Assembly: GCF_000164635.1 (NCBI RefSeq) | Contig: NZ_GG770777.1 | Coordinates: forward strand, 599,130 to 663,129 | Direction: 5' to 3' | DNA from: Pseudoroseomonas cervicalis ATCC 49957 | GTDB lineage: Bacteria > Pseudomonadota > Alphaproteobacteria > Acetobacterales > Acetobacteraceae | DNA length: 64,000 nucleotides | Part shown: positions 54,460 through 62,979 of the stretch, in pieces | How the letters are laid out: every line of letters begins with the position of its first letter | Numbering within the stretch: position 1 is the first letter of the stretch | The notes under the pieces: generated by a model | The model's database searches: none | Seen by the model: the letters and a program-made list of their open reading frames with translations, nothing else | Told to the model about the DNA's origin: nothing | Made by a program: the position numbers and the translations under genes

Positions 54460-54481
54460 ATATCGAACGTTAATTCGATAT
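54460..54481. promoter_or_regulatory. Perfect ArsR-type operator upstream of pstS
   Basis: ATATCGAA (54460-54467) and TTCGATAT (54474-54481) are a perfect 8-bp inverted repeat around CGTTAA. It sits in an AT-rich pocket within very GC-rich DNA. The TCGA core and 6-nt spacer match the dyad at 22830. One of the two ArsR proteins in this window is the likely ligand. Confidence 0.8.
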
Positions 54482-55054
54482 ATGCGGAAACGTCGTATCA
54501 TATCGCCGAGAAGCTGTCTGTTTCAGTTCCGTGAACTCTCCCCGCCGGGGAGGGGGCATTTGATGCCAGTTGGTGGCGGGCGTACGTCGCATCAGCGAAG
54601 CCCTGGCGGGCTGCCAGCCGTCCTCCCCGCGCCGGGCGGAAGCCGGATGGGAGCCTCCGCGCAGCCAACGACGTGCGCGGAACCCGGAGCGATCAACCCG
54701 TTTTGTCGGCCTGCCGCCGCACCTCCTCGCTGGCCGACTGAGGCATGCCGAACCGGCGGCGCGCGGTCCCCCTGGAATCTATTCAAGATTCGGAGCGGAT
54801 TCCGCTGGTGGAATCAGTCGGTTACGGGGCTCTTCCCCTACGGATCGCGCGGAACTTCACTACGGATCGCGCCCGGAAGGTTTTGCCTGGGACGACATCG
54901 GCGACATGGCGGCGCCGGTGGCCGATCGACCCTGCGCATTTACCGTGGAGCTCCACGCCGGTGGGGCGGCACTTGCTGACCGTGGAGTTCCACGGTATTC
55001 GCGTTGCCCCTTGGCACCGCCGAGGTCCGTCGAGAAACAAGGATTGGGCGCTGC
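54482..55054. promoter_or_regulatory. Intergenic region with palindromes and direct repeats
   Basis: About 570 bases without a convincing gene. Two similar palindromes lie at 54942-54957 (ACCGTGGA-GC-TCCACG, one arm imperfect) and 54979-54996 (ACCGTGGA-GT-TCCACGGT, perfect), 37 bp apart. They end 59 nt before the gene at 55055, whose product has a ribbon-helix-helix-like tail, so they may be its operators. The 13-bp direct repeat CTACGGATCGCGC occurs at 54838-54850 and 54860-54872, two helical turns apart. Confidence 0.6.
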
Positions 55055-55588
55055 ATGGGCACGCCACCGATAGCAGAACGCGACAAGGAACTGCTGCGGC
55101 TGCTGCGGTCCGAGTTCGGATTCGACCTCGAAGGCTGGCTGCGGGCGCACGGCGCCAAGCTGTACTCGGATGCTCTCAGAAGCGTCCTGCACGCGTACTC
55201 GCGCGGCCCCGTTGCGGCCAGCGGCGGGTCGGAGCCGATAGGCGAGGCCGCCAGGCAGAGATTTCTCCGGTCGCGCCAGCGCCACGAGGACGATTGGCTG
55301 CTGCGCCACGTGCTGGACCCGGTTTCCCCTGACTGCCTGCTTCCTCCGGACCGGGCGAAAGCGCTGCGCGCCCGTCTGCTGGCCAAGCTCCGCGACCGGG
55401 CGCGGATCGCCCGTGGCCCTGTCCTGACGGTCCGCGTTTCCGAGGAGACGGCCCTCGGGCTGGACGAGATCGGCCGCAGGCTGTTCGAGTCCACGAGCCG
55501 CTCCGTGACGGTGAAGGCGATGGCCCGGGTCGCGACCACGCACCTGCGGTCATCAGAAGGAAAACGGGATGGGTCGGGCGCCGGGTAA
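55055..55588 (+). CDS. Unknown protein with RHH-like C-terminus, tandem paralogue 1
   Basis: A 177-residue protein. It shares a layout with the gene at 55633: a variable N-terminal half, a core LLRHVLDPVSPDCLLPP, then RARLLAKLRDRARIA, and a C-terminal VLTVRVSEETALGLDEIG with TSRSVTVKAMARVA. The last part has the strand-helix-helix look of ribbon-helix-helix DNA-binding domains. The start at 55055 is approximate, since no strong Shine-Dalgarno is visible. Two palindromes upstream fit autoregulation. Function unknown. Confidence 0.65.
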   Translation: MGTPPIAERDKELLRLLRSEFGFDLEGWLRAHGAKLYSDALRSVLHAYSRGPVAASGGSEPIGEAARQRFLRSRQRHEDDWLLRHVLDPVSPDCLLPPDRAKALRARLLAKLRDRARIARGPVLTVRVSEETALGLDEIGRRLFESTSRSVTVKAMARVATTHLRSSEGKRDGSGAG

Positions 55589-55632
55589 CCGGGGTTGCCC
55601 GGCGCCACGCCGTCGGGGAAAGGACAGCCACC

Positions 55633-56184
55633 ATGGGCCGCCGCACGACGCCGAGGCGTGAGAGGATGGCCGCCATGCTGCTCCAGCAGGAGGTCGGCGA
55701 CGACTGCTTCGCGTGGCTGGCCAAAGCTGGCGTGGCCATGCGGCACCCGGGCGTGCTGAGGCGCGTCGGGCAGTACCGGGAGGCTGGGGGGCCGGAACCC
55801 ATCCTGTCCTTTCCCCCCGAGGCGTCCGACGGAGAGCACAACGCGCTCGCAGATTCCTTCCCGGCGCGCCGCGCGGCGTGGCGCGCAGCACGGGGCGCCG
55901 CGCAGGCGGATTGGCTGACCCGGCACGTGCTGGATCCGCGTTCGCCCGACCTGCTGGTGACCGAGAAGTTCGCCGCGGCAACTCGGGCGCGGCTACTGGC
56001 GAGGCTGCGCGACGAGGTGCGCCGGGCGGCGGATTTCCGCACGATCCGCATCGATGCCGAGACCGCCGGGTGGCTGGACGCGCTGGCCCGCCACAACGGG
56101 CTGGGCAGCCGGTCGGAGGCCGTCGAGATGATGGTCCGTGTCGTCATGGAGGCGTCCGGCGGCGAGGCGACGGCGAAGGATTGA
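55633..56184 (+). CDS. Unknown protein with RHH-like C-terminus, tandem paralogue 2
   Basis: A 183-residue paralogue of the previous product. Shared elements are WLTRHVLDPRSPDLLVTEK, TRARLLARLRDEVRRA and a C-terminal FRTIRIDAETAGWLDALARH followed by GSRSEAVEMMVRVVM, a good ribbon-helix-helix candidate. N-terminal halves differ more, suggesting different partners. It starts 44 nt after the first gene and is probably co-transcribed. I know no named family. Confidence 0.65.
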   Translation: MGRRTTPRRERMAAMLLQQEVGDDCFAWLAKAGVAMRHPGVLRRVGQYREAGGPEPILSFPPEASDGEHNALADSFPARRAAWRAARGAAQADWLTRHVLDPRSPDLLVTEKFAAATRARLLARLRDEVRRAADFRTIRIDAETAGWLDALARHNGLGSRSEAVEMMVRVVMEASGGEATAKD

Positions 56185-56352
56185 CGCCCGGTCATGCGGG
56201 CCGTCGCGCGGCCGTCGCCTCCGTCCCGCCGCGCGGCGCCGTTCCTGTGATTGGACCGGCGATCGCGTCGGCGCCACCTTCGCCGCCGCACGCCAGCAAG
56301 GCTTGGTCGTTGGTCACTAAGGACAGCGTGCGCGGAAGCAGAAGGAATGCGC

Positions 56353-56646
56353 ATGCCCAGCAAGGACACGACGTTCATCGGCCACACCCCTGCCCCGCTG
56401 GCACGCCCGGAGGGACAGCCGCCGGTGGTGCAGGGCGCCGACGGGTCCTGGATGCTGGAGCTGGCGCGTGGGGCCAATGGCGCGTTCGCCTTCGCCTACG
56501 AGCGGGTCGGCGGCATCGTCCGCGTGACCGGCCAGGCGGTGCTGCGGCATCCGGCCGGTCATGTGCTCCAGCCGGTCACCGTCGTCTTGCGCGAGGAGGA
56601 CGCCGGGAAGCTGGGGGCCGGAATACTTGGCATCATCGGATCATGA
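56353..56646 (+). CDS. Small hypothetical protein
   Basis: A 97-residue protein beginning MPSKDTTFIGHTPAPLARPEG. The middle WMLELARGANGAFAFAYERVGGIVRVTG and the end HVLQPVTVVLREEDAGKLG suggest an all-beta fold. The ATG at 56353 has AAGGA 7 nt upstream; another ATG at 56347 is too close to it. No family recognised. Same strand as the tandem paralogues but separated by 168 nt. Confidence 0.55.
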   Translation: MPSKDTTFIGHTPAPLARPEGQPPVVQGADGSWMLELARGANGAFAFAYERVGGIVRVTGQAVLRHPAGHVLQPVTVVLREEDAGKLGAGILGIIGS

Positions 56647-56801
56647 GGGACACCACCGCCATCTGAAGCCCGCCTCCGGACGCCCCGCTTGTAGGGGTCG
56701 AGCCACTTCAGCCCGCGCACTCCAACCTATCGGAGGCACCCACTACCTGGACTACGCCCGCGCTTCCGCCGTATCCGGACGCGGCGAATGGGGCAAACCT
56801 G

Positions 56802-57272
56802 ATGAAAGAGCAGTTCGATGTGGCCGGTGGCGGCCATGTGTGGTCCGTCGTACTGGATCCGGACGCTCGGCCGCCGCTGGCGAGTTGGTTTGGCCGGGGT
56901 CCGACTGGTAGGCTGCTGGGTCCTTTCGCGCGCGGTGGTCTCGTTGAGCTCGCGGTGGCGGACGACGTCCGCAAGTTCGGCGATAAGGCTGCGACCGCCA
57001 AGCGAGAGGGGAGCGTGCCTGAGGAACCGGCGTCGGCTCAGCCCACCTCGGCGGATCCCGTCGGACCCGCCTTTCTCGAGGCACGCGCCAGCGCGGACCC
57101 GGACTGGCGAATCTGGAGGATTGAGCAGGCCGACGGGGGTGAGTGTTTCATCGTTGCAGGACCCGAGGCCCTTCTTCCCGACCTTTTTCCGGAGGAGATC
57201 TTCGAAAGCTGGGAGGAGGCTTCGAACGCAATTGACGAAGTCCCCGGTAACGGGCCGGGCGGACCTCGCTAG
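56802..57272 (+). CDS. Hypothetical protein, acidic
   Basis: A 156-residue protein. An N-terminal globular stretch (HVWSVVLDPDARPPLASWFGRG, then LLGPFARGGLVELAVADDV) is followed by a Pro/Ala/Ser linker and a second part with WRIWRIEQADGGECFIV, GPEALLPDLFPEE and SWEEASNAIDEV. The two parts may be separate small domains. The 3-prime end overlaps the convergent gene at 57269 by 4 nt. No family recognised; the start is tentative. Confidence 0.5.
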   Translation: MKEQFDVAGGGHVWSVVLDPDARPPLASWFGRGPTGRLLGPFARGGLVELAVADDVRKFGDKAATAKREGSVPEEPASAQPTSADPVGPAFLEARASADPDWRIWRIEQADGGECFIVAGPEALLPDLFPEEIFESWEEASNAIDEVPGNGPGGPR

Positions 57273-57649
57273 CTTTCGGAGCTGACCCGCCCCTGACTCT
57301 CCCGCAGCCTGCGCATCATCGCGTCCATGCGTATGTTAAACGGATGGTCGGGCTTACGAAGGCTCCCCTGCCCGTGGACGGCCTCGTAAGCCTCGGCTTC
57401 CTCCAGGCGGGCCCGAAGTTCACGCATGTGGGCTGCCAGCGAAGGTTCGGCAGAGGCGTCGAGATGGACCGCCTCCTTGCAGCCGAAGTAACGCCGGACG
57501 GCGGTCCACGCCCCTCGCGCCTCCGCCAGAGCTATGGCGTCGAGCAAGCTGGCTTCGTTCAGATGTAGATGGCCCCACCGCCGCGCCGACGCGGAACGGG
57601 AAAGCCCACCGTCTACCGAAGCCAGCGCATGTACCGCGCTGTCGCCCAT
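57269..57649 (-). CDS. Hypothetical helical protein
   Basis: A 126-residue, mostly helical protein. Features are SLLDAIALAEARGAWTAVRRYFGCKEAV, MRELRARLEEAEAYEAVHG and FNIRMDAMMRRLRES. It runs opposite to and overlaps the end of the preceding gene by 4 nt. I do not recognise a family; the coding call rests on composition and length. Confidence 0.5.
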   Translation of the reverse strand: MGDSAVHALASVDGGLSRSASARRWGHLHLNEASLLDAIALAEARGAWTAVRRYFGCKEAVHLDASAEPSLAAHMRELRARLEEAEAYEAVHGQGSLRKPDHPFNIRMDAMMRRLRESQGRVSSES

Positions 57650-57816
57650 GGAAGCCTCCTGATCGGTTGGGTAAGCCCATCCGATGATTGATCGCGGCTT
57701 CCCTGCGCCACAAGCCTGTCAGCCCATTGACGACGGCGGGCGCCCTGCACTGGTCCTTCCGATCGCGCGCCGAGCACAACCACCGCCGCCTGCCTGCGGG
57801 AGCCCATGTCGACAGC

Positions 57817-59778
57817 CTACCGCCGCCTGCCCTTGGGCAGCGCCGCGTCGAGCAGGCTCCTGCAGCGTTCGAGCGTCCGATCGTCGGCGCAGTGTTCCCA
57901 GGGCGAACGACCCAGTGCGGGGTGCTTGCCGCGCAGCCACATCTGCGCCCAGTCCGGCTGACCGGGGAAGCGGGCCACTACCTCCGCCTCCAGCCTGCTC
58001 CGGCAGCCTGCCACAACGGCGGCAGCCTCCGCCTCCTTGTCGAGGCGGCGCCTCTCGGCTTCCCGGGTCGCCATGATGCGGTCCCGCTCGCCCGCCATCG
58101 CCTCGCTGATGCGGTTCCTCGCCTGCCAGTCCAGCGCGAACTGCCCCTCGTCGAGGGGCAGCCCGGTTGCGGCGCTGACCGCATCACAGACCCAGGTCGT
58201 GCCCGCATGTTGACCCATCAAGGCGACGGCTCGTGTCATCAGGGTGCCCACGAAGTCCCCTGACTCTTGGCGGCGGCGTTCCGCAGCCTGCCGCGCGAAC
58301 TCCTCGCGCTCGAGGCGTGCGGCCTCCTGCCGGGCACGCGCCTCGTCCCGGCGCCTCTGCCGCACCGCCTCCAGCGGCAGGCCCAGCAAGCCGCCCTCGT
58401 ACGGGCTGGCGTGCGGCTGGACCATCCTCTCGAGCTCATCGAGCCTTCGCATGAGGCGTTCGAAGCCCTCGCCGCCCTCCTCGGCCAGCACACGAGGCGC
58501 CACACCGAACTCGGGGACAGCTTTGTCAAACCAGCCTGCCGTGTCCGTCCAGGGCAGCCCAGCCGCCTGCAGCAGGGTGTCCAGCTTGTCCTGGAGTCCG
58601 CCTTGGCGGCGCCTCGACTCACTCGCCGCCTCCATCCGCGGCCTGGCTTCCCACCCGACGGTCTGGGCGGCCGCCCAGCCCTGGCGGACGCGCATCAGCA
58701 GGCCGCGCTCCGCCAGCCAGTCGGCGTAGTCGGCGATAACCTCGTGGGGCGGGCGGAGGCCCGGCACGCGCTCCCGGATGTGCGCGACCAGCTCCGGCTC
58801 CCAGTTCCGCCGGATCTGGAACGGCGCCTTGAGCATCTGCCGCTTCTGGAGGGTCCGGAGTGCGGCGTCGCCCGTCACCAGGTGGCCCGCGGCGCTGATG
58901 GCGACATGGTCCAGGAAGGCCGCCTGCCACGTCTCGGCGTCCACCGCGAAGCACTCGGCCCCGGGAACGCTGCGGCCGACGAACCCGCCGAAACCGGCGT
59001 CGATGGCCCTGATCCGCCAGCCTGAATGGCCGGGGCTCGCGGGCTCAATCCAGGCGCCCGCCACCTCGTCGGCGATGCGGCCATGGAGCCGCTGCCTGCG
59101 CCGCCGCTCCACCGCGGCCTGCTCCTCGGCGATGCGCCGCAGGCGCGCCTCCTCGGCGGCCACCTTGGCATTGTGCAGCCAGTGGCGCGGCGCCCCGCGC
59201 AGCACCTGCTCGGCGTGCTCGGCCCGCGACGCGTGACGGGGGACGCGCGACAGGTCGATCTCGATCGCGGGCAGGTTCCGGACCCGCAGGAGAGCGAGCT
59301 TCTCGGGGCCGCAGGGATGGCGAACGTGGAACTCGAGGAGCAGCTCCCGGCCCCGGCCGCGGATGACGGCGTCGGGCCGCAGGCCACCCATATCGACCTC
59401 GGCCTCCGCCGCCTCGTAGGCGAAGATGGTGGCGAAGGCGACGTCCTGGCGCAGGCCGTCGACCTCGGCGACCGCGTCCGGCAGCAGGATCTCGCGGGCC
59501 TCCAGCACGATCTCCTTGGCCAGCCGGTGCAGGGTGGTCTCCCAGGCGCCGATGCAGGCGCGGTCCACGTGGTGGGCGAAGTGGTGGACCTTGATGGTCC
59601 CCTTGCGGGCCACCAGCCGCTCGCCGCAGCGTAGGCAGCGGCACCGGCAAGCCAGCCCCGAGGCCACCTCAGACACGTGGGCCAGGCGGCCATCCTCGGC
59701 CAAGCCGTAGGGGAGCCGGGTGCCCACCCTGTCCAGGTCATGCATCACGGGAGGCTGGCAGCTGGCTGGTCCGTCCAT
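57817..59778 (-). CDS. CoiA-like nuclease-domain protein with possible Xre/MbcA/ParS-like tail
   Basis: A 653-residue multi-domain protein. Residues ~40-75 form a Cys/His cluster (CRCRCLRCGERL and VHHFAHHVDRAC) as in competence protein CoiA. Next, TTLHRLAKEIVLEAREILL, GLRPDAVIRGRG and LLLEFHVRHPCG give a PD-(D/E)xK-like nuclease core, with His in place of the usual Lys. A long charged coiled-coil middle (RQRRRDEARARQEAARLER) follows. The tail LRGKHPALGRSPWEHCADD with CRSLLDAAL resembles the toxin-binding domain of Xre/MbcA/ParS antitoxins. Start at 59778 or 59745. DNA processing or defence is inferred. Confidence 0.65.
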   Translation of the reverse strand: MDGPASCQPPVMHDLDRVGTRLPYGLAEDGRLAHVSEVASGLACRCRCLRCGERLVARKGTIKVHHFAHHVDRACIGAWETTLHRLAKEIVLEAREILLPDAVAEVDGLRQDVAFATIFAYEAAEAEVDMGGLRPDAVIRGRGRELLLEFHVRHPCGPEKLALLRVRNLPAIEIDLSRVPRHASRAEHAEQVLRGAPRHWLHNAKVAAEEARLRRIAEEQAAVERRRRQRLHGRIADEVAGAWIEPASPGHSGWRIRAIDAGFGGFVGRSVPGAECFAVDAETWQAAFLDHVAISAAGHLVTGDAALRTLQKRQMLKAPFQIRRNWEPELVAHIRERVPGLRPPHEVIADYADWLAERGLLMRVRQGWAAAQTVGWEARPRMEAASESRRRQGGLQDKLDTLLQAAGLPWTDTAGWFDKAVPEFGVAPRVLAEEGGEGFERLMRRLDELERMVQPHASPYEGGLLGLPLEAVRQRRRDEARARQEAARLEREEFARQAAERRRQESGDFVGTLMTRAVALMGQHAGTTWVCDAVSAATGLPLDEGQFALDWQARNRISEAMAGERDRIMATREAERRRLDKEAEAAAVVAGCRSRLEAEVVARFPGQPDWAQMWLRGKHPALGRSPWEHCADDRTLERCRSLLDAALPKGRRR

Positions 59779-59961
59779 GGCGCCCGTGAGCTTCGGGGAA
59801 GCGGCAGCATAGCATTAACTCGCTGGTTCGGAGCCCCCCCGACGAGCAGGTCGGTCCCCGCGATGGCTTTGGCTGCCTCGCCGGGGCCATCGTTCAGCCC
59901 AACAGCCGACAATGTGTCCTGCGACTTTGCCAGCCTCGAGGTTCCCACCGCGGAGGTTCAG

Positions 59962-60288
59962 ATGCGTAGGATCGTAGTGGCGGCAGCAGCCGCAATGACA
60001 ACGAGCCTGCTCACGCTGACGGCGCACAACGCGTCCGCGGCCCCGGCCGCCACTTCCGTGGCCGCGCCGCCAGCGGTGGCGCAGACCGTGCAGTACTGGT
60101 ACCAGCGGCCGTACGACGGCAATTGGGAGCGGCGCCAGCAGTGGCGGGAGTGGCGCCGGGAGCGGGACGAGGCCCGCATCGCCGAGGCCGCGCGGCGCGA
60201 AGCCTGGCGCATCGAGCAGGAACGCGAGCAACGCCGGGCGTGGCGGCATCAGCACGGGTATGGCCCGCGCTACGAACGTGGGTGGTGA
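59962..60288 (+). CDS. Small exported Arg/Trp-rich protein
   Basis: A 108-residue protein with a signal peptide (VVAAAAAMTTSLLTLTAHNASA). The mature region has YWYQRPYDGNWERRQQWREW and long runs of R, E, W and Q, ending YGPRYERGW. GGAGG lies 5 nt before the ATG. It is probably a small periplasmic or envelope protein. No family recognised. Confidence 0.65.
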   Translation: MRRIVVAAAAAMTTSLLTLTAHNASAAPAATSVAAPPAVAQTVQYWYQRPYDGNWERRQQWREWRRERDEARIAEAARREAWRIEQEREQRRAWRHQHGYGPRYERGW

Positions 60289-60461
60289 CGGGAGGCTGTA
60301 GCGGCTAGCGGTCTTCCGACCACCAACATGGCACCGGATCCTTGGATCCGGTGGGCCGCGCCACGTGTGCCGCGAGGCGTAGCCAGTCCGGTTTGGTCGG
60401 GCTGGTCCCCTTCGGCAGGCGCCGCGCTATCATGCACCCCGCCATCGGCTGGAGATCGAGG

Positions 60462-61937
60462 ATGCGGCTGCGCCTGAATCACGAGTGGATGCTGGGAGAT
60501 CGGATCGGGGCCGGTGGCTTCGGGCAGGTGTTCGAGGCTCGGTGCACCTCCGGGGACGTTGGCCCCGCCGTGGCGAAGCTCGTTTCAAAGGCGCCGGGCG
60601 CCCAGCGCGAGATGCTGTTCACGGACCTGGACGGGATCCGGAACGTCGTCCCCATCATCGACAGCGGTGAGACCGACGGCCACTGGGTTCTGATTATGCC
60701 GCGCGCGCAGGCGTCATTGCGGCAGCACATCACGGACGCCGGGGGTACGATGCCCCTGGAGGATGCGCTGGCCGTGATGGCCGACATCGCCCTGGCGCTA
60801 TCCGACATGAACGGCAAGGTCGTGCACCGTGACCTGAAGCCAGAGAACGTCTTGCTTCTCGAAGGCAGGTGGTGCCTCGCAGATTTTGGCATCTCCCGGT
60901 ACGCCGAGGCGACCACGGCGCCGGACACCCTGAAGTACGCAATGAGCTTCGCGTACGCCGCCCCGGAGCGGTGGAGGGGAGAGCGGGCCACCGGCGCGGC
61001 CGACGTGTATGCCCTGGGCGTCATCGCCCAGGAACTCCTGTCCGGCTCCCGTCCGTTCCCGGGGCCTGACGTGCACGACTTCCGTGAGCAGCACCTGCAC
61101 GCCGACCCGGCGCCGTTGGCAGGCGTTTCCACCGCCCTGGCATCCATCATCGCGGAATGCCTCTACAAGTCGCCCGGTACCCGGCCCAGCCCCGCAAACC
61201 TGCTCGCGCGCCTGGAGGCGGCCCAGCGTGTCCCAAGTTCCCAAGGCAGAAGTCGCCTGCGCGAGGCAAACGGGCTGAACGTCGCTCGTATGGGCCAGGA
61301 CGCCCGGCTGGCTTCGTCAGCGCGTTCGGAGGCGGAGAGGCGCCGGGACCTCGTCCGCGACGCACGGGCTTCCTTCAGGCGGCTGAGCGAGCAGGTGCGC
61401 GACACCATCAAGACGGATGCTCCGACAGCTACCATCCGCCCTGCACAGGACGGCGGCTGGTCCGCGTCGCTTAACGGGGCAACCCTGTCCTTGAGCGGCG
61501 TTGTCGCCGTGGCCGAGAAGCCGTGGGAAGGCTGGGAGGCGCCCGCCTTCAACGTGGCTGCCGCGGCCTCCATTGAGTTGCGGGTGCCCTCGAACCGCCA
61601 CGACTACGACGGCCGCTCGCACACCCTCTGGTTCGGCGACATCAAGGTGGCAGGCCGGTACGGCTGGCACGAGGCCGCCTTCATGCTGAGCCCTTTCTCA
61701 CGCCAGCGTTCCCGGCTCGCGCCGTTCTCCCTGCCGCCCGGCGAGGCAGCCGCGAAGGCGCTGTGGACCGGGCTGGCGGAGTATCAGATGGCCTGGCCGT
61801 TCACCCCGTTCTCCTCGGAAAGCCTCGAGGACTTCATCGACCGATGGCTCGGCTGGTTCGCCGACGGGACACGCGGGAGCCTGCACCACCCGAACACCAT
61901 GCCGGAGCGGCCTTCGGAGGGATCCTGGCGGCGTTAG
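60462..61937 (+). CDS. Hanks-type Ser/Thr protein kinase with unassigned C-terminal half
   Basis: A 491-residue cytoplasmic protein. The kinase domain (1-265) has the Gly loop GDRIGAGGFGQVFEA, a Lys in VAKLV, catalytic VHRDLKPENVLLL, DFGIS and the APE-like YAAPERWRG. Residues ~300-491 form a second domain with no membrane segment or known repeat: ATIRPAQDGGWSASLNGATLSLSG, LWFGDIKVAGRYGWHEAAFML and LAEYQMAWPFTPFSSESLEDF. The ATG at 60462 has GGAG 7 nt upstream; 60432 is an alternative. Substrate unknown; similar soluble kinases occur in phage-defence settings, but that is only a suggestion here. Confidence 0.8.
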   Translation: MRLRLNHEWMLGDRIGAGGFGQVFEARCTSGDVGPAVAKLVSKAPGAQREMLFTDLDGIRNVVPIIDSGETDGHWVLIMPRAQASLRQHITDAGGTMPLEDALAVMADIALALSDMNGKVVHRDLKPENVLLLEGRWCLADFGISRYAEATTAPDTLKYAMSFAYAAPERWRGERATGAADVYALGVIAQELLSGSRPFPGPDVHDFREQHLHADPAPLAGVSTALASIIAECLYKSPGTRPSPANLLARLEAAQRVPSSQGRSRLREANGLNVARMGQDARLASSARSEAERRRDLVRDARASFRRLSEQVRDTIKTDAPTATIRPAQDGGWSASLNGATLSLSGVVAVAEKPWEGWEAPAFNVAAAASIELRVPSNRHDYDGRSHTLWFGDIKVAGRYGWHEAAFMLSPFSRQRSRLAPFSLPPGEAAAKALWTGLAEYQMAWPFTPFSSESLEDFIDRWLGWFADGTRGSLHHPNTMPERPSEGSWRR

Positions 61938-62603
61938 GTGCCAACTCCCAATGCTGACTCCGCTACCCGCGAAGGCAGAGTATCGCCAAACCCCAGACCT
62001 CCGCCGGGTAGTGGCTGTAACACCCTGACGAACCGTTCACGATTTGCGGAGCTATAGGCCGCATCCAGATGACGGCGGGCACCTCGGCACGGTTTATTCA
62101 GTGCCTTTTTCAACCCCGTGGTTTAATCGGCTTCCGGTACATGGTCTCTGGAATGGCATGCTCGGCGCCTAGCGTTAGGTATCTGATCCTACGACATTTC
62201 GGGCGTGACTATCGGCAGCCAGCCACGGCAAACATGCCATGGCCATCCTGCGCCAACCCAATGTTGCAAGGAAATCCGAAAGGATTCAGCACGGTAGATC
62301 CAGCCACCTGATGGACTGGCGGGCCTTCGCAAGCCAACCTCCGGTGCCTCCTTTGCTGGCAAATCACACCGACGCATGCCTATTGCGCCGGGCCAGATGT
62401 TCCGCTTCTGTTCTGCGCATGACGACCGCCCTTCCCCTCCCCGAGGCGACTGAACCGGGTCCCCCTGGCCCGGCGGGGCACGTCGGCGGGTGCGGAAACG
62501 GGCACTGGGTCGTCATCCCCGCGCCCGCATAGGGCGCCCGGCGACCGCACGCGCGGGCCGCCACCAACACCCCGACAATCACACATCAGAGACAGGAGGC
62601 ACC
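61938..62603. other. Intergenic region without recognised features
   Basis: About 660 bases between the kinase gene and the next gene. No convincing open frame, hairpin with T-run, repeat or tRNA was found. The last 20 bases hold the AGGAGG Shine-Dalgarno of the following gene. Confidence 0.5.
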
Positions 62604-62975
62604 ATGCTCATCATCGGTGAACGAGGAACCGTGCGCGGCGACGTCGAGGCGGAAGCCAGCAGGCTGGAAACGCTGGCCGCGGACCTGCGGCGGCTCGCGG
62701 CGACCGGGATGCCGTCGGCGGCGGAGCTGTCGGAGGCGCCGCTGCTGGAGGGGTGGGCCGTGACCTCGCGCCCGGTCTTGTGCCTCGTCGGCGCCGTCAC
62801 TGGCCATCCGTTGCTGGACGGCCCGTTCTGCCGCACCTCAGACCTGTGGGCCTTCGCGCCGACCGTGGGCTGGGCGCGTACGTTGAACCGCCTCTACCGC
62901 CTCGGCGCCCCGCGCGCGCCCATGCCGGTCGTGCCGCCGCCCGCCGACCGGACTTGCTCCCTGGGCCTGCGGTGA
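62604..62975 (+). CDS. DUF6634-like small protein
   Basis: A 123-residue protein. ASRLETLAADLRRLAATGMPSAAEL forms an N-terminal helix, and LLEGW, LVGAVTGHPLLDG, RTSDLWAFAPTVGWARTLNRLYRLG make up the conserved part. This looks like a DUF6634-type small protein, but the assignment is from memory and uncertain. AGGAGG precedes the ATG by 4 nt. It ends 4 nt before the AAA ATPase gene, so the two form an operon. Confidence 0.65.
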   Translation: MLIIGERGTVRGDVEAEASRLETLAADLRRLAATGMPSAAELSEAPLLEGWAVTSRPVLCLVGAVTGHPLLDGPFCRTSDLWAFAPTVGWARTLNRLYRLGAPRAPMPVVPPPADRTCSLGLR

Positions 62976-62979
62976 CACG

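Noticed and set aside
54570-55073. Open frame upstream of the tandem paralogues
   Set aside because: Pro/Arg/Ser-rich low-complexity product overlapping the palindromes and the start of the next gene, with no credible start signal.
62069-62311. Short open frame in the gap after the kinase
   Set aside because: No Shine-Dalgarno, no similarity and atypical codon use compared with its neighbours.
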